53,720 nt of DNA from an uncultured Clostridia bacterium (lineage in GTDB: Bacteria; Bacillota; Clostridia; Christensenellales; Aristaeellaceae), in the NCBI GenBank assembly GCA_934643825.1, contig CAKUCW010000016.1:1-53720 (forward strand), read 5' to 3'. The notes below the pieces were generated by a model. That model made no database searches and was not told the DNA's origin. It saw only the letters and a program-made list of their open reading frames with translations. The translations under genes were made by a program, and so were the position numbers. Numbering within the stretch: the stretch's first letter is position 1; every line of letters begins with the position of its first letter. Positions 41,776 to 50,587 of this stretch are shown piece after piece.

Positions 41776-43257
41776 ATGAACAAATTGAATGGCAGAAACG
41801 AGGAAGACCGCCGCGTTTATGAACGCAGCGCGAGATTGATTCTTCTGTTGGCGCTTCGCGACGTTGTGCCCGGTGCGAAGGTGCGCTTTGAGCATAGCAT
41901 CGGTCACGGCATCTATATGAATGTGATCGGCGCGGATGTGACGGCGTCGCTCGTTCGGCGCATCGAAAAGCGCATGCACGAAATCGTGGCGCGGGATATG
42001 CCGATTACCAAATCCCGCTGGACGCGTGAAGAGGCGGTCGCTTACTTTAAAGCGCGGGGGCAGGAGGATACCGTGCGTCTGCTTTCCTATCGCCCGTTTG
42101 ACTTTTTCGATGTATATACCTGCGACGGGCTGAGCGAATATTTCTACGGAAGCATGGTGGAATCCACCGGAGAAGCGGCGTCTTTTGCCCTGCGGTTTTA
42201 TTATCCGGGCATGGTGCTGCTCCTGCCGGGGAATGATTTGCAGGGAGCGCCCGCGCCGTTTGTCGAGCGCCCCAAGCTGATGCGCACCTATGCCGAAGCG
42301 AATACCTGCTCGCGCATTCTGCGATGCGAAACGGCGGCAGACCTGAACGACATCATCGCCCGCGGGGAAACCCGCTCGTTCATCCGCGTCAGCGAAGCCA
42401 TGCAGGAACGCGCCGTCGCGCAGATTGCCGACCGCGTTGTGGCAAACGGCGCCCGCGTCGTCTTTGTCGCGGGCCCCAGCTCGAGCGGAAAGACGACGTT
42501 CGCCAATCGCCTGAGCACGCAGCTTCGTGTCTGCGGCAAGCTGCCGCGTGCCATTTCGCTGGATAATTACTATCGAAACCGCGAAGATATTCCGCTCGGT
42601 GCGGACGGTGCGCCCGATTTGGAATGTCTCGAGTCCATAGACGTGCAACTGTTCAACGATCAGCTGGTTGAGCTGCTGGCGGGCAGAGAGGTCGAATTGC
42701 CGCTGTATTCCTTCAAGACCAAAAAGAGGCTGGAAAAGGGCATTCCGCTGCGCGTGGGCGGGGAAGAGATTTTGATTATCGAGGGCATTCACGGGCTGAA
42801 CGATGCGCTCAGCGTGGAAATTCCCAGCGAGTTCAAATACCGCGTCTATGTCAGCGCACTGACGCAGCTCAATCTTGACTGCCATAACCGCATCCGCACA
42901 ACGGATGTCCGCCTGCTCCGCAGAATGGTTCGGGATCAGCGGACGCGGCATACCGACGTGAGCGCGACGATGGCGATGTGGGACAGCGTTCGCGCCGGCG
43001 AGGAAAAGTACATCTTCCCGTTCCAGGAAAAAGCGGATGTGATGTTCAATTCTTCGCTGCTCTATGAAATCGCCGTGCTGAAAAAATACGCCTATCCGAT
43101 GCTCAAGCTCATTGAGAAGGACAGCCCGTATTATGTCCGCTCGAGGCGGCTGGTCAAGTTCCTGAATTATTTTTTGGATTGCGACGCGGAAAGCGAAATC
43201 CCGCCGACGTCCATCCTTCGCGAATTTATCGGCGGATGCACGTTTTATGATGAATGA
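41776..43257 (+). CDS. Nucleoside (uridine-type) kinase fused to a ThrRS-like N-terminal domain
   Basis: A 493-residue two-part protein. Residues ~40-200 resemble the second additional domain of threonyl-tRNA synthetase (FEHSIGHGIYMNV, RDMPITKSRWTREEAVAYF). Residues ~225-430 form a P-loop uridine kinase-like domain: Walker A GPSSSGKTT (233-241), AISLDNYYRNRED, IIEGIHGLND. Such fusions are common in Clostridia and are annotated as uridine kinase or nucleoside kinase; the N-terminal domain's role is not established. The start follows AAGGAGGAT. yhcN follows after 45 bp. Confidence 0.9.
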   Translation: MNKLNGRNEEDRRVYERSARLILLLALRDVVPGAKVRFEHSIGHGIYMNVIGADVTASLVRRIEKRMHEIVARDMPITKSRWTREEAVAYFKARGQEDTVRLLSYRPFDFFDVYTCDGLSEYFYGSMVESTGEAASFALRFYYPGMVLLLPGNDLQGAPAPFVERPKLMRTYAEANTCSRILRCETAADLNDIIARGETRSFIRVSEAMQERAVAQIADRVVANGARVVFVAGPSSSGKTTFANRLSTQLRVCGKLPRAISLDNYYRNREDIPLGADGAPDLECLESIDVQLFNDQLVELLAGREVELPLYSFKTKKRLEKGIPLRVGGEEILIIEGIHGLNDALSVEIPSEFKYRVYVSALTQLNLDCHNRIRTTDVRLLRRMVRDQRTRHTDVSATMAMWDSVRAGEEKYIFPFQEKADVMFNSSLLYEIAVLKKYAYPMLKLIEKDSPYYVRSRRLVKFLNYFLDCDAESEIPPTSILREFIGGCTFYDE

Positions 43258-43302
43258 CCCGGTTGCTTCCTGCGCACAATAGCGTGCAAGGAGGCGAATC
43301 AA

Positions 43303-43839
43303 GTGAAAAAGTGGTTTTTGGCTCTGCTGTGCATGGTTGCGGCGAGCGTGGTGATGGCGGGCTGCTCAGCGAAAACGATGAGCGTCAGCCCGACGGCGTC
43401 CCCGATGGCGACGAATGTTCCCCCGACAAACAGCCCGATGGCAACGGCGGAGGCGACGGTTGAGCCTTCTCCGGCTGCGACTGTCGAAGCGACGGACATG
43501 ACGCCCGCGCAGGCAGGTAAGCTCGCCGAGAAAATCGCGCAGGCGGTTCAGCAGATCAGCGAGGTCGAAGAAGCGAAGGTTGTCGTCAACAACGGACGCG
43601 CACTGGTCGCGGTGAAATTCGATGCGCAGTACAGCGCAGGGCTGGATGACAGGATGAAGCAGCAGATCATTCAGACCGTTCAGAAAGTCGATGATACGCT
43701 CAAGGATGTTGAGGTGACCGACGACGATACGCTCTATGGTCAAATCAAGGGACTGGGTGAGCGAGTCGCCAATGTGACCGGACTGGATGAGCTGGCAGAC
43801 GATTTCGGAGACCTCTGGGATCGCATCGTCGGCAGATAA
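43303..43839 (+). CDS. YhcN/YlaJ-family sporulation lipoprotein
   Basis: A 178-residue lipoprotein: signal peptide with a true lipobox (VMAGC, Cys20), a Pro/Thr/Ser/Ala-rich linker to residue ~65, then the YhcN/YlaJ domain (AEKIAQAVQQISEVEEAKVVVNNGRALVAVKF). Bacillus members are spore-associated. Its presence hints that the organism sporulates or descends from spore formers. The GTG at 43303 follows AAGGAGG. Confidence 0.85.
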   Translation: MKKWFLALLCMVAASVVMAGCSAKTMSVSPTASPMATNVPPTNSPMATAEATVEPSPAATVEATDMTPAQAGKLAEKIAQAVQQISEVEEAKVVVNNGRALVAVKFDAQYSAGLDDRMKQQIIQTVQKVDDTLKDVEVTDDDTLYGQIKGLGERVANVTGLDELADDFGDLWDRIVGR

Positions 43840-43847
43840 CAAAGCGT

Positions 43848-43891
43848 AAAAAGCAAATTCCGCGTTGGACACGCGGAATTTTGCTTTTTTG
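43848..43891 (+). terminator. Terminator after the YhcN/YlaJ gene
   Basis: AAATTCCGCGT and ACGCGGAATTT stem extended by AAAAAGC/GCTTTTTT, with a 5-nt loop. Confidence 0.9.
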
Positions 43892-43927
43892 GGGGATGAT
43901 TTTTTCGAGTGGGAAGTTTATACTGGT

Positions 43928-43933
43928 TATAAT
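43928..43933 (+). promoter_or_regulatory. -10 box of the GNAT operon
   Basis: Perfect TATAAT 65 bp before the GNAT start; -35 not evident. Confidence 0.5.
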
Positions 43934-43998
43934 GAGGTTCTTTAAAAAACGCCGCGGGGCGTGAACTGACGAAGAAGAATACAGCAAGGAGATTTCTG

Positions 43999-44400
43999 AT
44001 GACCATTCGTGAATATACAGACCCCGATTGGAACGAACTCATGTCTCTTTATGCCGCCGTCGGCTGGACAAATTATACCGATAAGCCGGAGATGCTCCGC
44101 GCCGCATACACGCATTCACTCTGCATTTTGGCGGCATATGAAGATGACCGGCTGCTGGGCGTTGTCCGCGCAGTCGGTGACGGCGCATCGATCGTGTTTA
44201 TTCAGGATATTCTTGTTTTTCCTAAATATCAGCGGCGCGGTGTCGGAAAAGCGCTTCTGTGCGCCATGATGGAACGCTATCGGACGGTCTATCAGATGGA
44301 GCTGTTAACCGACGACACGGAAAAGACCGTCACGTTTTATGAAGCATTGGGCTTCGTGCGTGTGGAAAAGTGGGGCTGCTGTGCATTTGTCAGGGGATGA
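43999..44400 (+). CDS. GNAT-family N-acetyltransferase
   Basis: A 133-residue acetyl-CoA-dependent acetyltransferase. The acetyl-CoA binding motif is QDILVFPKYQRRGVGKALL, followed by the family's ELLTDDTEKTVTFYEALGFV. The N-terminal REYTDPDWNELMSLYAAVGWTNYTDKP is typical of small GNATs in Clostridia. The substrate cannot be read. It is first in an operon with the SH3-like protein and the DNA glycosylase. Confidence 0.9.
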   Translation: MTIREYTDPDWNELMSLYAAVGWTNYTDKPEMLRAAYTHSLCILAAYEDDRLLGVVRAVGDGASIVFIQDILVFPKYQRRGVGKALLCAMMERYRTVYQMELLTDDTEKTVTFYEALGFVRVEKWGCCAFVRG

Positions 44401-44405
44401 TGAAC

Positions 44406-45368
44406 ATGAAAAAAGCAATTGCCTGTCTGCTGGCGCTGGTGCTGTTTCCTGCGGCGGCGAGCGCGTCCAATCCCAAGGAAATCGCCGCTTATCTGGGAGA
44501 ACGGATTGGAGAGTGGCGGGGAAGCGAAACGGTGGATGCGGGCATCCGTGTGCGTCTGCCGGTCTATGCCGCGCCGAGTAGGGATGCTTATCGCGGCGCA
44601 AACGGAAAGGCAGAGGTCAGCCTGAAAGAGCCGTTTGAGGTTTGGGGGACGATGGCAGACATTTCAGGAAGCGGGGAAATATGGCTGTTGATCGAATACA
44701 GCACCCATGCGGGGGAAAATCGTGTGGGTTTTGTGGAAAAGTCGGCACTCGAACCCTTTGCGAGCATCGACGTCGGCGAAGTAGACTGCGTGGGCTTGAC
44801 GATGACGGTTGAGCGGAATGCCGCCGTGACGGATGACCCGCATGGCTCGATACGCGAAATCACGACGATCAACAAAGGAAGCAAGGTCGGCGTCGTTCGT
44901 CGGCTGGATGATACATGGGCATATATCTCGACGGAAATCGACGGGAAAGCGGCGTATGGATTGATGAAGCTGACCGACCTGCGTATGCCCGAAGAAACGA
45001 AATCCGAGGCCTTCATGCAGCGGCTGGCAGGCGTCTGGCTGTTTGCCGGGGGCGGCGGAACGGAAGGCGGCATGATTTTCGGGGCGGACGGAAGCTATGT
45101 AGACTGTGATGCGCTGGACGAAGAAAACGTGCCGACGACCCTGGTTACGCCGACGCAATCCGGCTCGTATGAGGTAATCGAAAACCCTGTCGGCTCTGAA
45201 CGCGAAAAGCGCTGCGGACGCTATGAGCTGATTCGCCGATTTGCCGATGGCACGATCTGCCGCAACGGAATCGCGTTTTATGAGGAAAACCGGATTCATA
45301 TCGCCTCGGGCGAAAGCGGCGCGTTTTATATTCGCGGAACAGAGGACAATGTACAGGAGAATCCATGA
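44406..45368 (+). CDS. Secreted protein with SH3-like repeats
   Basis: A 320-residue exported protein with signal peptide (KKAIACLLALVLFPAAASA). Residues ~40-110 and ~125-185 look like two bacterial SH3-like domains (FEVWGTMADISGSGEIWLLIEY and IREITTINKGSKVGVVRRLDDTWAYISTE). The remainder is a beta-rich region with AGVWLFAGGGGTEGGMIFGADGSY. A cell-wall binding role is inferred from the SH3-like parts. It overlaps the next gene by 4 nt, or by a shared base if the second ATG is used. Confidence 0.65.
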   Translation: MKKAIACLLALVLFPAAASASNPKEIAAYLGERIGEWRGSETVDAGIRVRLPVYAAPSRDAYRGANGKAEVSLKEPFEVWGTMADISGSGEIWLLIEYSTHAGENRVGFVEKSALEPFASIDVGEVDCVGLTMTVERNAAVTDDPHGSIREITTINKGSKVGVVRRLDDTWAYISTEIDGKAAYGLMKLTDLRMPEETKSEAFMQRLAGVWLFAGGGGTEGGMIFGADGSYVDCDALDEENVPTTLVTPTQSGSYEVIENPVGSEREKRCGRYELIRRFADGTICRNGIAFYEENRIHIASGESGAFYIRGTEDNVQENP

Positions 45369-46144
45369 TGATTACGCTTGAACTGGATACCGTCGATTTG
45401 GCGCAGATTGCGGCGAGCGGACAGTGCTTCCGCATGGCGCCGCTGGAGGATGGACGTTGGCTCGTGCCGATGGGCAGATGGATGGTGACGGCAAGGCAGA
45501 GGGATGCGCGGCGAATCGAGCTGAGCGCGGACGGGGAGGACGGCTCCTTTTTGGACGCGGCACGCAGATATTTTGATGCGGACACCGATTACCTGACCGC
45601 CATTCGCGCCATTGATCCCTCGGATGCATATCTGAGCGCGGCGGCAGAAGCGGGACGGGGAATTCGCATTTTGCGTCAGCCGCTTTTTGAGACGCTCATC
45701 AGCTTTATTGTCAGCCAAAACAACAACATACCGCGCATCCGCACCATCATCGCCAAGCTCTGCGGCGGCGCGGACAAGCCCTTTCCGGAACCGAAGCGGC
45801 TTGCGGCGTGGACGGAGGATGAGCTTCGCGCCATCGGGCTGGGCTATCGTGCGCCGTATGTGCGTGGCGCGGCAGAGCGTTTCAATGAAAGCGAAGAGGC
45901 GCGTCTGCTTGAGATGGATTATGAAACCGCCAAGGCGAGCCTGATGGCATATCACGGCGTGGGACCGAAGGTTGCGGACTGCGTCTGTCTGTTTGCGCTG
46001 GGGCATAAGGAGGCGTTTCCGCAGGATGTTTGGGTCAAACGGATTCTGGCGCGGCATTATCCGAATGGATTTGCGCAGATGGACAGCCCGTTCGCGGGCG
46101 TTTATCAGCAGTATATGTTCGCCTATGAGCGGGAACGGGGATAG
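45365..46144 (+). CDS. 8-oxoguanine DNA glycosylase/AP lyase (OGG1 type)
   Basis: A 259-residue HhH-GPD glycosylase that removes oxidised guanine from DNA. The OGG1 pattern is clear: SGQCFR near the N-terminus, LISFIVSQNNNIPRI, the helix-hairpin-helix YHGVGPKVADCVCLFALG with catalytic Lys202, and the catalytic Asp221 in AFPQDVWVK. An OGG1-type enzyme rather than MutM is frequent in Clostridia. It is the last gene of the GNAT operon. Confidence 0.93.
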   Translation: MMITLELDTVDLAQIAASGQCFRMAPLEDGRWLVPMGRWMVTARQRDARRIELSADGEDGSFLDAARRYFDADTDYLTAIRAIDPSDAYLSAAAEAGRGIRILRQPLFETLISFIVSQNNNIPRIRTIIAKLCGGADKPFPEPKRLAAWTEDELRAIGLGYRAPYVRGAAERFNESEEARLLEMDYETAKASLMAYHGVGPKVADCVCLFALGHKEAFPQDVWVKRILARHYPNGFAQMDSPFAGVYQQYMFAYERERG

Positions 46145-46219
46145 GGGTTTCGTTTGGACACGGATTGAAACCGCCGAGAGGTTTAAGACATAAGCCCCGA
46201 CATCGGGACAAAGCAAAAG

Positions 46220-46266
46220 AAAAGAGTGAACCGAATCATCCGAAGGGATGCTCAGGTTCACTCTTC
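46220..46266 (+). terminator. Terminator hairpin E1
   Basis: AAGAGTGAACC pairs with GGTTCACTCTT, with an inner CATCC/GGATG pair. A near-identical copy, E2, is at 46369. Confidence 0.75.
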
Positions 46267-46277
46267 AGACTATGAAC

Positions 46278-46367
46278 AAAAAGCTATTCTCCCCCGGGAG
46301 GGGGGAGAATAGAATCACTGAAATACTTGGCTTTGCTATTCGGGTCAAGATGCTTTATGTCAACAAG
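46278..46367 (+). repeat. Family D hairpin module, copy D4
   Basis: GCTATTCTCCCCC hairpin and the GCTTTATGTCAACAAG tail shared with D3. It sits between the two E hairpins and is followed by family A copy A6. Confidence 0.75.
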
Positions 46368-46368
46368 A

Positions 46369-46415
46369 AAAAGAGTGAACCGAATCATCCGAAGGGATGT
46401 CAGGTTCACTCTTTT
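46369..46415 (+). terminator. Terminator hairpin E2 (duplicate of E1)
   Basis: The same AGAGTGAACCGAATCATCC arm and GGTTCACTCTT arm as E1, followed by TTT. Confidence 0.75.
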
Positions 46416-46425
46416 AATCTGTGGA

Positions 46426-46527
46426 TTTTTTAACGTATAGGAAACTGCATAAAATCGCCCGCGTGAGCAAGACTTTGATGTGCGGCGGACTTCGGCGGAA
46501 GTGAAGGCGGGCTCAGCCCGCTTTTTT
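46426..46527 (-). repeat. Family A interspersed repeat, copy A6
   Basis: Full-length copy with T-runs at both ends. Its GGCGGGCTCAGCCCGC plus TTTTTT end is a terminator reading away from the ogg gene. Confidence 0.92.
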
Positions 46528-46609
46528 ACGACATTCCGTGCCTAAAACCGCACGTTTTGCGAAAGCCCGTTTTAATTGCGGGATGCTTTGCGGCGGTTTT
46601 CGTTGCGGA

Positions 46610-49561
46610 TTACGCCTTCTTCTTCTTGCGCGGAGCCATGTCCAGCAGCAGGAGAAGGAGCGCCAGCGCGGTCAGACCGGTCAGCGTCCACTGCACAACA
46701 TTCAGGGTCATCTGCCACCACGGGGTGACGGAGACGATCTGGGTGTTGCTGCTGATGCCGTCCATGCCGCGGGAATGCAGCACGGTGTACAGCACGCGCT
46801 TGCTGGACGTGCGCAGAGCCTGCGCAACGGCGGCGTTCGGCGTGGCGCCGTTCGGGCCGTAAGCCGCGAACTGGGAGATGTCGTCGCCGACGTAGTTATC
46901 CGGGATATCGTTGCCCGCGACAACCTCGTTCGCCTTCACCATGTAGGTGTCGTCGTACATATCGGTTACGGCAAAGCCTTCCATGCCCGCCTCGCCGCGG
47001 AGCCAATCGGTCAGCAGCTCGGTGTAAGCACCAGCCCACTGTGCGCCCAGACGGTTGAAGGCGGTCATGACGCACTTCGCGTCCGCGTTGACGATCGGCA
47101 GCTCGAACGCACGCAGGTAGATTTCACGCAGCGCCTGTTCGTTGACCCAGGTGGCGATGCCGGCGCGGTTGTTCTCCTGATCGTTCAGGACGAAGTGCTT
47201 GTTGTAGACGTAAACGCCCTTAGACTGGATGCCGAGGGTTTCCGCTGCATCGACCAGACCGGTCAGCGTGCCGTCCTCGGAGTAATACTCGAACACACGG
47301 CCCGCGTACGGGGAACGATGGATGTTCAGACCCGTGCCGTACAGACCGGCGTAGCCAGCCCACATCGCGTCCTCACCGATCAGCTCGCCGACCTCGCGGA
47401 TCAGCTCATCGTTGAAGGTGGCGGCGATGATGCCGTTGCACGGATAGCAGGTGCCCTTGATATCCTTCTGCGGGTCATTGGTCTGAACAGCATAGCCGTT
47501 CTCGCCGACGGAGTACTTCTGGGTCACGCCGGAAGGTCCGTTGTGGTCAACGGTCAGCGGCTTGCCGATCGCGTCGATGTTGATGGTCATGCGCAGACCG
47601 TTCGCGCAGAGCTTCGCCATCTGCTCGTAGGTCAGCTGATCCATGAAGATATCCCACTGCGGATCGTCGTAGTCGTAATCCATCATGTTGACGAGCTGGA
47701 GATTGGCGCTCACGCCCATCGTCGGGAATTCCATGCCCGTCGCATCCGGCAGGTCGCTGTCGTCCAGCTTCGCATCTGCCGCGATCTGCGCGGTCATCGC
47801 CAGCTGCACGGGACCGCTGGTCACCGTGCCAGCCCAGTTGCTGCGGGAGTAATAGACGACGGAATTATCGCCGCTGCCCTCGTAGCGGTTGACATCGGCA
47901 TCGGCAAACAGGCTCTTGACCTCGCTGCCCGTGCCGTAAGAGGTCGCGTAGGTTTCGGCGTCGAAGGTGTAATCCATGCCGTAGGTCAGGCTGGCGTCGC
48001 CCGCCGCGGTCATGCCGTTTTCGGTGGTCATGCCCTTGGCGGCAAGGATGTTGTTCACCGCCGCATGGGAATCGTCTGCAACCGTCAGGTAGTAGTGACC
48101 CTCATCGAGGATATACACGCCCGTGCCCGTCGCGTCATAGGAGGTGAGGAAGTATTCCGGAACGTTGACCTTGACGACCTCGCTCTCGCCCGGCTGGAGA
48201 ATCGCGGTCTTACCGTAACCAGCCAGCTCGACGGCAGCCTTCTCGATGCCGTTCTGCTTGTCGTACTCGGTGTAAGGCTTCTGCGCGTAGACCTGAACGG
48301 TCTTCTTGCCCGCGACCGCGCCGGTGTTGGTCACCTTCACGCTCACGTCATAGCTGGTCTGCTGACCTTCGCCGGTCTTCTCCACCTGCATGTCGGAGAA
48401 GGAGAAGTTGGTGTAGCTCAGACCGAAGCCGAACGGATAGCCGACAACGCTATTATAGTTGAAGCTGCCCGCGTTCGGCGTGCCCATCACGACATCCTCG
48501 TAACGGGTTTCGGTGTACTTGTAGCCGACGTAGATGCCTTCCTGATAGACGACGTACTGGTTGAACTTGTTGGCGTTCGTGCCCAGATCGAAGTTGTTGG
48601 CATCCGCGTAGGTGTAAGAACCGAAGTTGTTCATAACCGGGTTCAGCTGGTTATCGACCCACCAGGTATCCGGCAGGGAACCGGACGGGTTGGTCTTGCC
48701 GGAGATCACGTCGCCGACCGCGTAGATACCGGTCTGACCGACGGAACCGACCCACAGCGCCGCGTCCACGCCGTAAGCCTCATCATTCAGGAAGCCGACG
48801 GACATCGGGTTCGCGCTGTTGATGATCATGGTGATGGAACGGATCTTGCCTTCGTCCTTCAGCTCTTTCAGACCTTCCAGAACGGAAAGCTCGTTCTCGT
48901 TGAGCTTGAGGTAATCGTCATCGAGCGTATCGTCGATGGTGACGGTCACGTCGTTGCCTTCGCCGCCGACACGGCCGACCACGAAGATGACGTCTTCGCC
49001 GTTGCCGATGGTGTCGCCGTTGTTTTTCTTGACCTTGCTCCACTTGATCTCGCCGATTTCGTGGGCGTTGCGCTTGGCTTCCTTTTCAACATAGTAGTCA
49101 AGCAGCGCTTTATCCACGACGTTGTAGCCCGCCTGGGTCATGACGTCGTAGTAGTTGGCGGCGCCGTTTGCGTCAACCGCGCCGGAACCGGTTCCGCCGT
49201 ATACCGGGTCAAGGATCGTTACACCGACGAGCGCAACGTCGCTGCCCTCTTTCAGCGGAAGGACGTTGTTGTCGTTCTTGAGCAGGACAATGCCCTCGCC
49301 CTCGACCTCGCGAACTTTCGCTTCGCCCGCAGCCTTCAGCTCGGCAATGCTGTTGTATTTGCTCTCAAAATAACGCGCATAGCCTTCGGTCTCGCCCTCA
49401 GCCAGCGTGCTGACGACCTTGGAGGTCGCCGTGCCGAGCGCAGAGTTGATCTGACCGGCACATTCTCCGGCGATGACGTTGCCCGTGAAGACGATGGCGC
49501 ACAGTCCCGCCGTGATGTTCAAAAACGCTTTCTTCAGCGTTCTCTTCGATGAAGGTTTCAT
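46610..49561 (-). CDS. Membrane-anchored, circularly permuted GH3 beta-glucosidase
   Basis: A 983-residue family 3 glycosidase with swapped domain order. An N-terminal membrane segment (residues ~12-32) is followed by the GH3 alpha/beta domain (GEGIVLLKNDNNVLPLKEGSDVALVG), an FnIII-like domain (SFSDMQVEK... TNTGAVAGKKTVQVY) and last the catalytic barrel with VDHNGPSG, ATFNDELIREVGELIG and the nucleophile Asp867 in GFAVTDMYDD. A C-terminal helix (TLTGLTALALLLLLLDM) and a PRKKKKA tail anchor it again. Permuted GH3 enzymes are known from rumen bacteria. Beta-glucosidase specificity is inferred. Confidence 0.92.
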   Translation of the reverse strand: MKPSSKRTLKKAFLNITAGLCAIVFTGNVIAGECAGQINSALGTATSKVVSTLAEGETEGYARYFESKYNSIAELKAAGEAKVREVEGEGIVLLKNDNNVLPLKEGSDVALVGVTILDPVYGGTGSGAVDANGAANYYDVMTQAGYNVVDKALLDYYVEKEAKRNAHEIGEIKWSKVKKNNGDTIGNGEDVIFVVGRVGGEGNDVTVTIDDTLDDDYLKLNENELSVLEGLKELKDEGKIRSITMIINSANPMSVGFLNDEAYGVDAALWVGSVGQTGIYAVGDVISGKTNPSGSLPDTWWVDNQLNPVMNNFGSYTYADANNFDLGTNANKFNQYVVYQEGIYVGYKYTETRYEDVVMGTPNAGSFNYNSVVGYPFGFGLSYTNFSFSDMQVEKTGEGQQTSYDVSVKVTNTGAVAGKKTVQVYAQKPYTEYDKQNGIEKAAVELAGYGKTAILQPGESEVVKVNVPEYFLTSYDATGTGVYILDEGHYYLTVADDSHAAVNNILAAKGMTTENGMTAAGDASLTYGMDYTFDAETYATSYGTGSEVKSLFADADVNRYEGSGDNSVVYYSRSNWAGTVTSGPVQLAMTAQIAADAKLDDSDLPDATGMEFPTMGVSANLQLVNMMDYDYDDPQWDIFMDQLTYEQMAKLCANGLRMTINIDAIGKPLTVDHNGPSGVTQKYSVGENGYAVQTNDPQKDIKGTCYPCNGIIAATFNDELIREVGELIGEDAMWAGYAGLYGTGLNIHRSPYAGRVFEYYSEDGTLTGLVDAAETLGIQSKGVYVYNKHFVLNDQENNRAGIATWVNEQALREIYLRAFELPIVNADAKCVMTAFNRLGAQWAGAYTELLTDWLRGEAGMEGFAVTDMYDDTYMVKANEVVAGNDIPDNYVGDDISQFAAYGPNGATPNAAVAQALRTSSKRVLYTVLHSRGMDGISSNTQIVSVTPWWQMTLNVVQWTLTGLTALALLLLLLDMAPRKKKKA

Positions 49562-49899
49562 TGAGGAGTTCTCCTTTCCTGATGAAAAACCGTGACAGCT
49601 TTTGATCCTGCCGTCGAGCCCTTGCGGCGGCGCGTCGGCATATCAGGCGGTTTCTGTCCGGTGCGCGGCTGCCCGAACATACCCCAACCGCCCTATGATT
49701 CTTTTTGTATTTTATAATAGAATCCACAAGTTTTAAAGGCTTTTGTCGTGCATCCCCTTAACCTTGTCGCAACAGGGAATTAAGGTTATTGACGACGCAT
49801 TTTTGACGTGATTGGACGAGACGCCGCCCTTTAAGCTCGGCATTCGGCGCAGGGAACGGTTTTTTTTGCTTTTTCTCTTCTTTTGCCGAAAAAATCCAT

Positions 49900-49928
49900 T
49901 TGCATGTACCGCGCAATTGTGTCATAAT
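49900..49928 (+). promoter_or_regulatory. Promoter of the small membrane protein gene
   Basis: TTGCAT and CATAAT with a 17-bp spacer; gives a ~175-nt leader. Confidence 0.6.
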
Positions 49929-49960
49929 GTACTTGTCAATTTTAGGGATGTTTTGCCAGT

Positions 49961-50012
49961 CACGGCGGGAAATGCGGTTCCTGCGCTGATTCGGCAGAGC
50001 GGTTTCCCCGTG
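49961..50012 (+). other. Structured leader hairpin of the small membrane protein
   Basis: CACGG/CCGTG and GGAAA/TTTCC form an outer stem and CTGC/GCAG an inner one, within a long leader. Not a riboswitch class I recognise. The rest of the 545-bp divergent gap has an AACCTT/AAGGTT inverted repeat (49760-49786) and no gene. Confidence 0.45.
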
Positions 50013-50106
50013 ATTTCCAAGCACGCAACGGTATGGGCGCGGCAAGTCCTTTCCTTTGAGGCGGGCTTTTTTCCTGTGTTTGGAAAAGCTGAAAGGAGTT
50101 TTTTCC

Positions 50107-50523
50107 ATGAGCGACACTTCCGTCAAGAAGGCGTTCGGTGTGTATAGCACGATTGTCGCGGCGATTCTGTCGTTGGCGGCGGGCATTTATTTCCAGATGA
50201 TCAACGGAACGTTTGGCGCAACCAAGCGCGTTTGCTATGATGCGCCGGTGGTCTATCTGCTGATTGGCGGCGCGGTCGTGACCGTTCTGCTGATTGCGCT
50301 CAAGCGTTATGGTCTGGCGTCTGCCGTCGTCACGGCGGCGAGCGGCTGCTCGATCCTCTTCTTCATTCATAAGTGCTACTGGTACATCAGCGACGTCTTT
50401 GTTGCCATCGACGAAAAGGGCTTCGACCAGAAGTTCATCATCTTCGTCGGTCTGGCTGTGGCTGCTTTCCTGATTGGCGAGATTTCCATCTACGCCCGTA
50501 AGACGAAGCCGGTTAAAGCCTGA
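50107..50523 (+). CDS. Hypothetical four-helix membrane protein
   Basis: A 138-residue protein with four predicted membrane helices (about residues 12-30, 47-64, 69-87, 106-126) and a short charged tail (RKTKPVKA). The family is not one I can name. It is divergent from the membrane-anchored GH3, which suggests a functional link, but this is inference. The ATG at 50107 follows GAAAGGAG. Confidence 0.75.
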   Translation: MSDTSVKKAFGVYSTIVAAILSLAAGIYFQMINGTFGATKRVCYDAPVVYLLIGGAVVTVLLIALKRYGLASAVVTAASGCSILFFIHKCYWYISDVFVAIDEKGFDQKFIIFVGLAVAAFLIGEISIYARKTKPVKA

Positions 50524-50549
50524 TTTCTGTTTTACAACGATATACGGGT

Positions 50550-50587
50550 TCCCGTTGCGGCAAGGCTGTCGTAACGGGATTTATTAT
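50550..50587 (+). terminator. Terminator of the small membrane protein gene
   Basis: TCCCGTT and AACGGGA stem followed by TTTATTATT. Confidence 0.75.

Noticed and set aside
46538..49552. 1004-residue plus-strand ORF over the permuted GH3
   Set aside because: Shadow of the GH3 reading frame, with low-complexity Val/Arg/His composition. It begins inside the repeat region.
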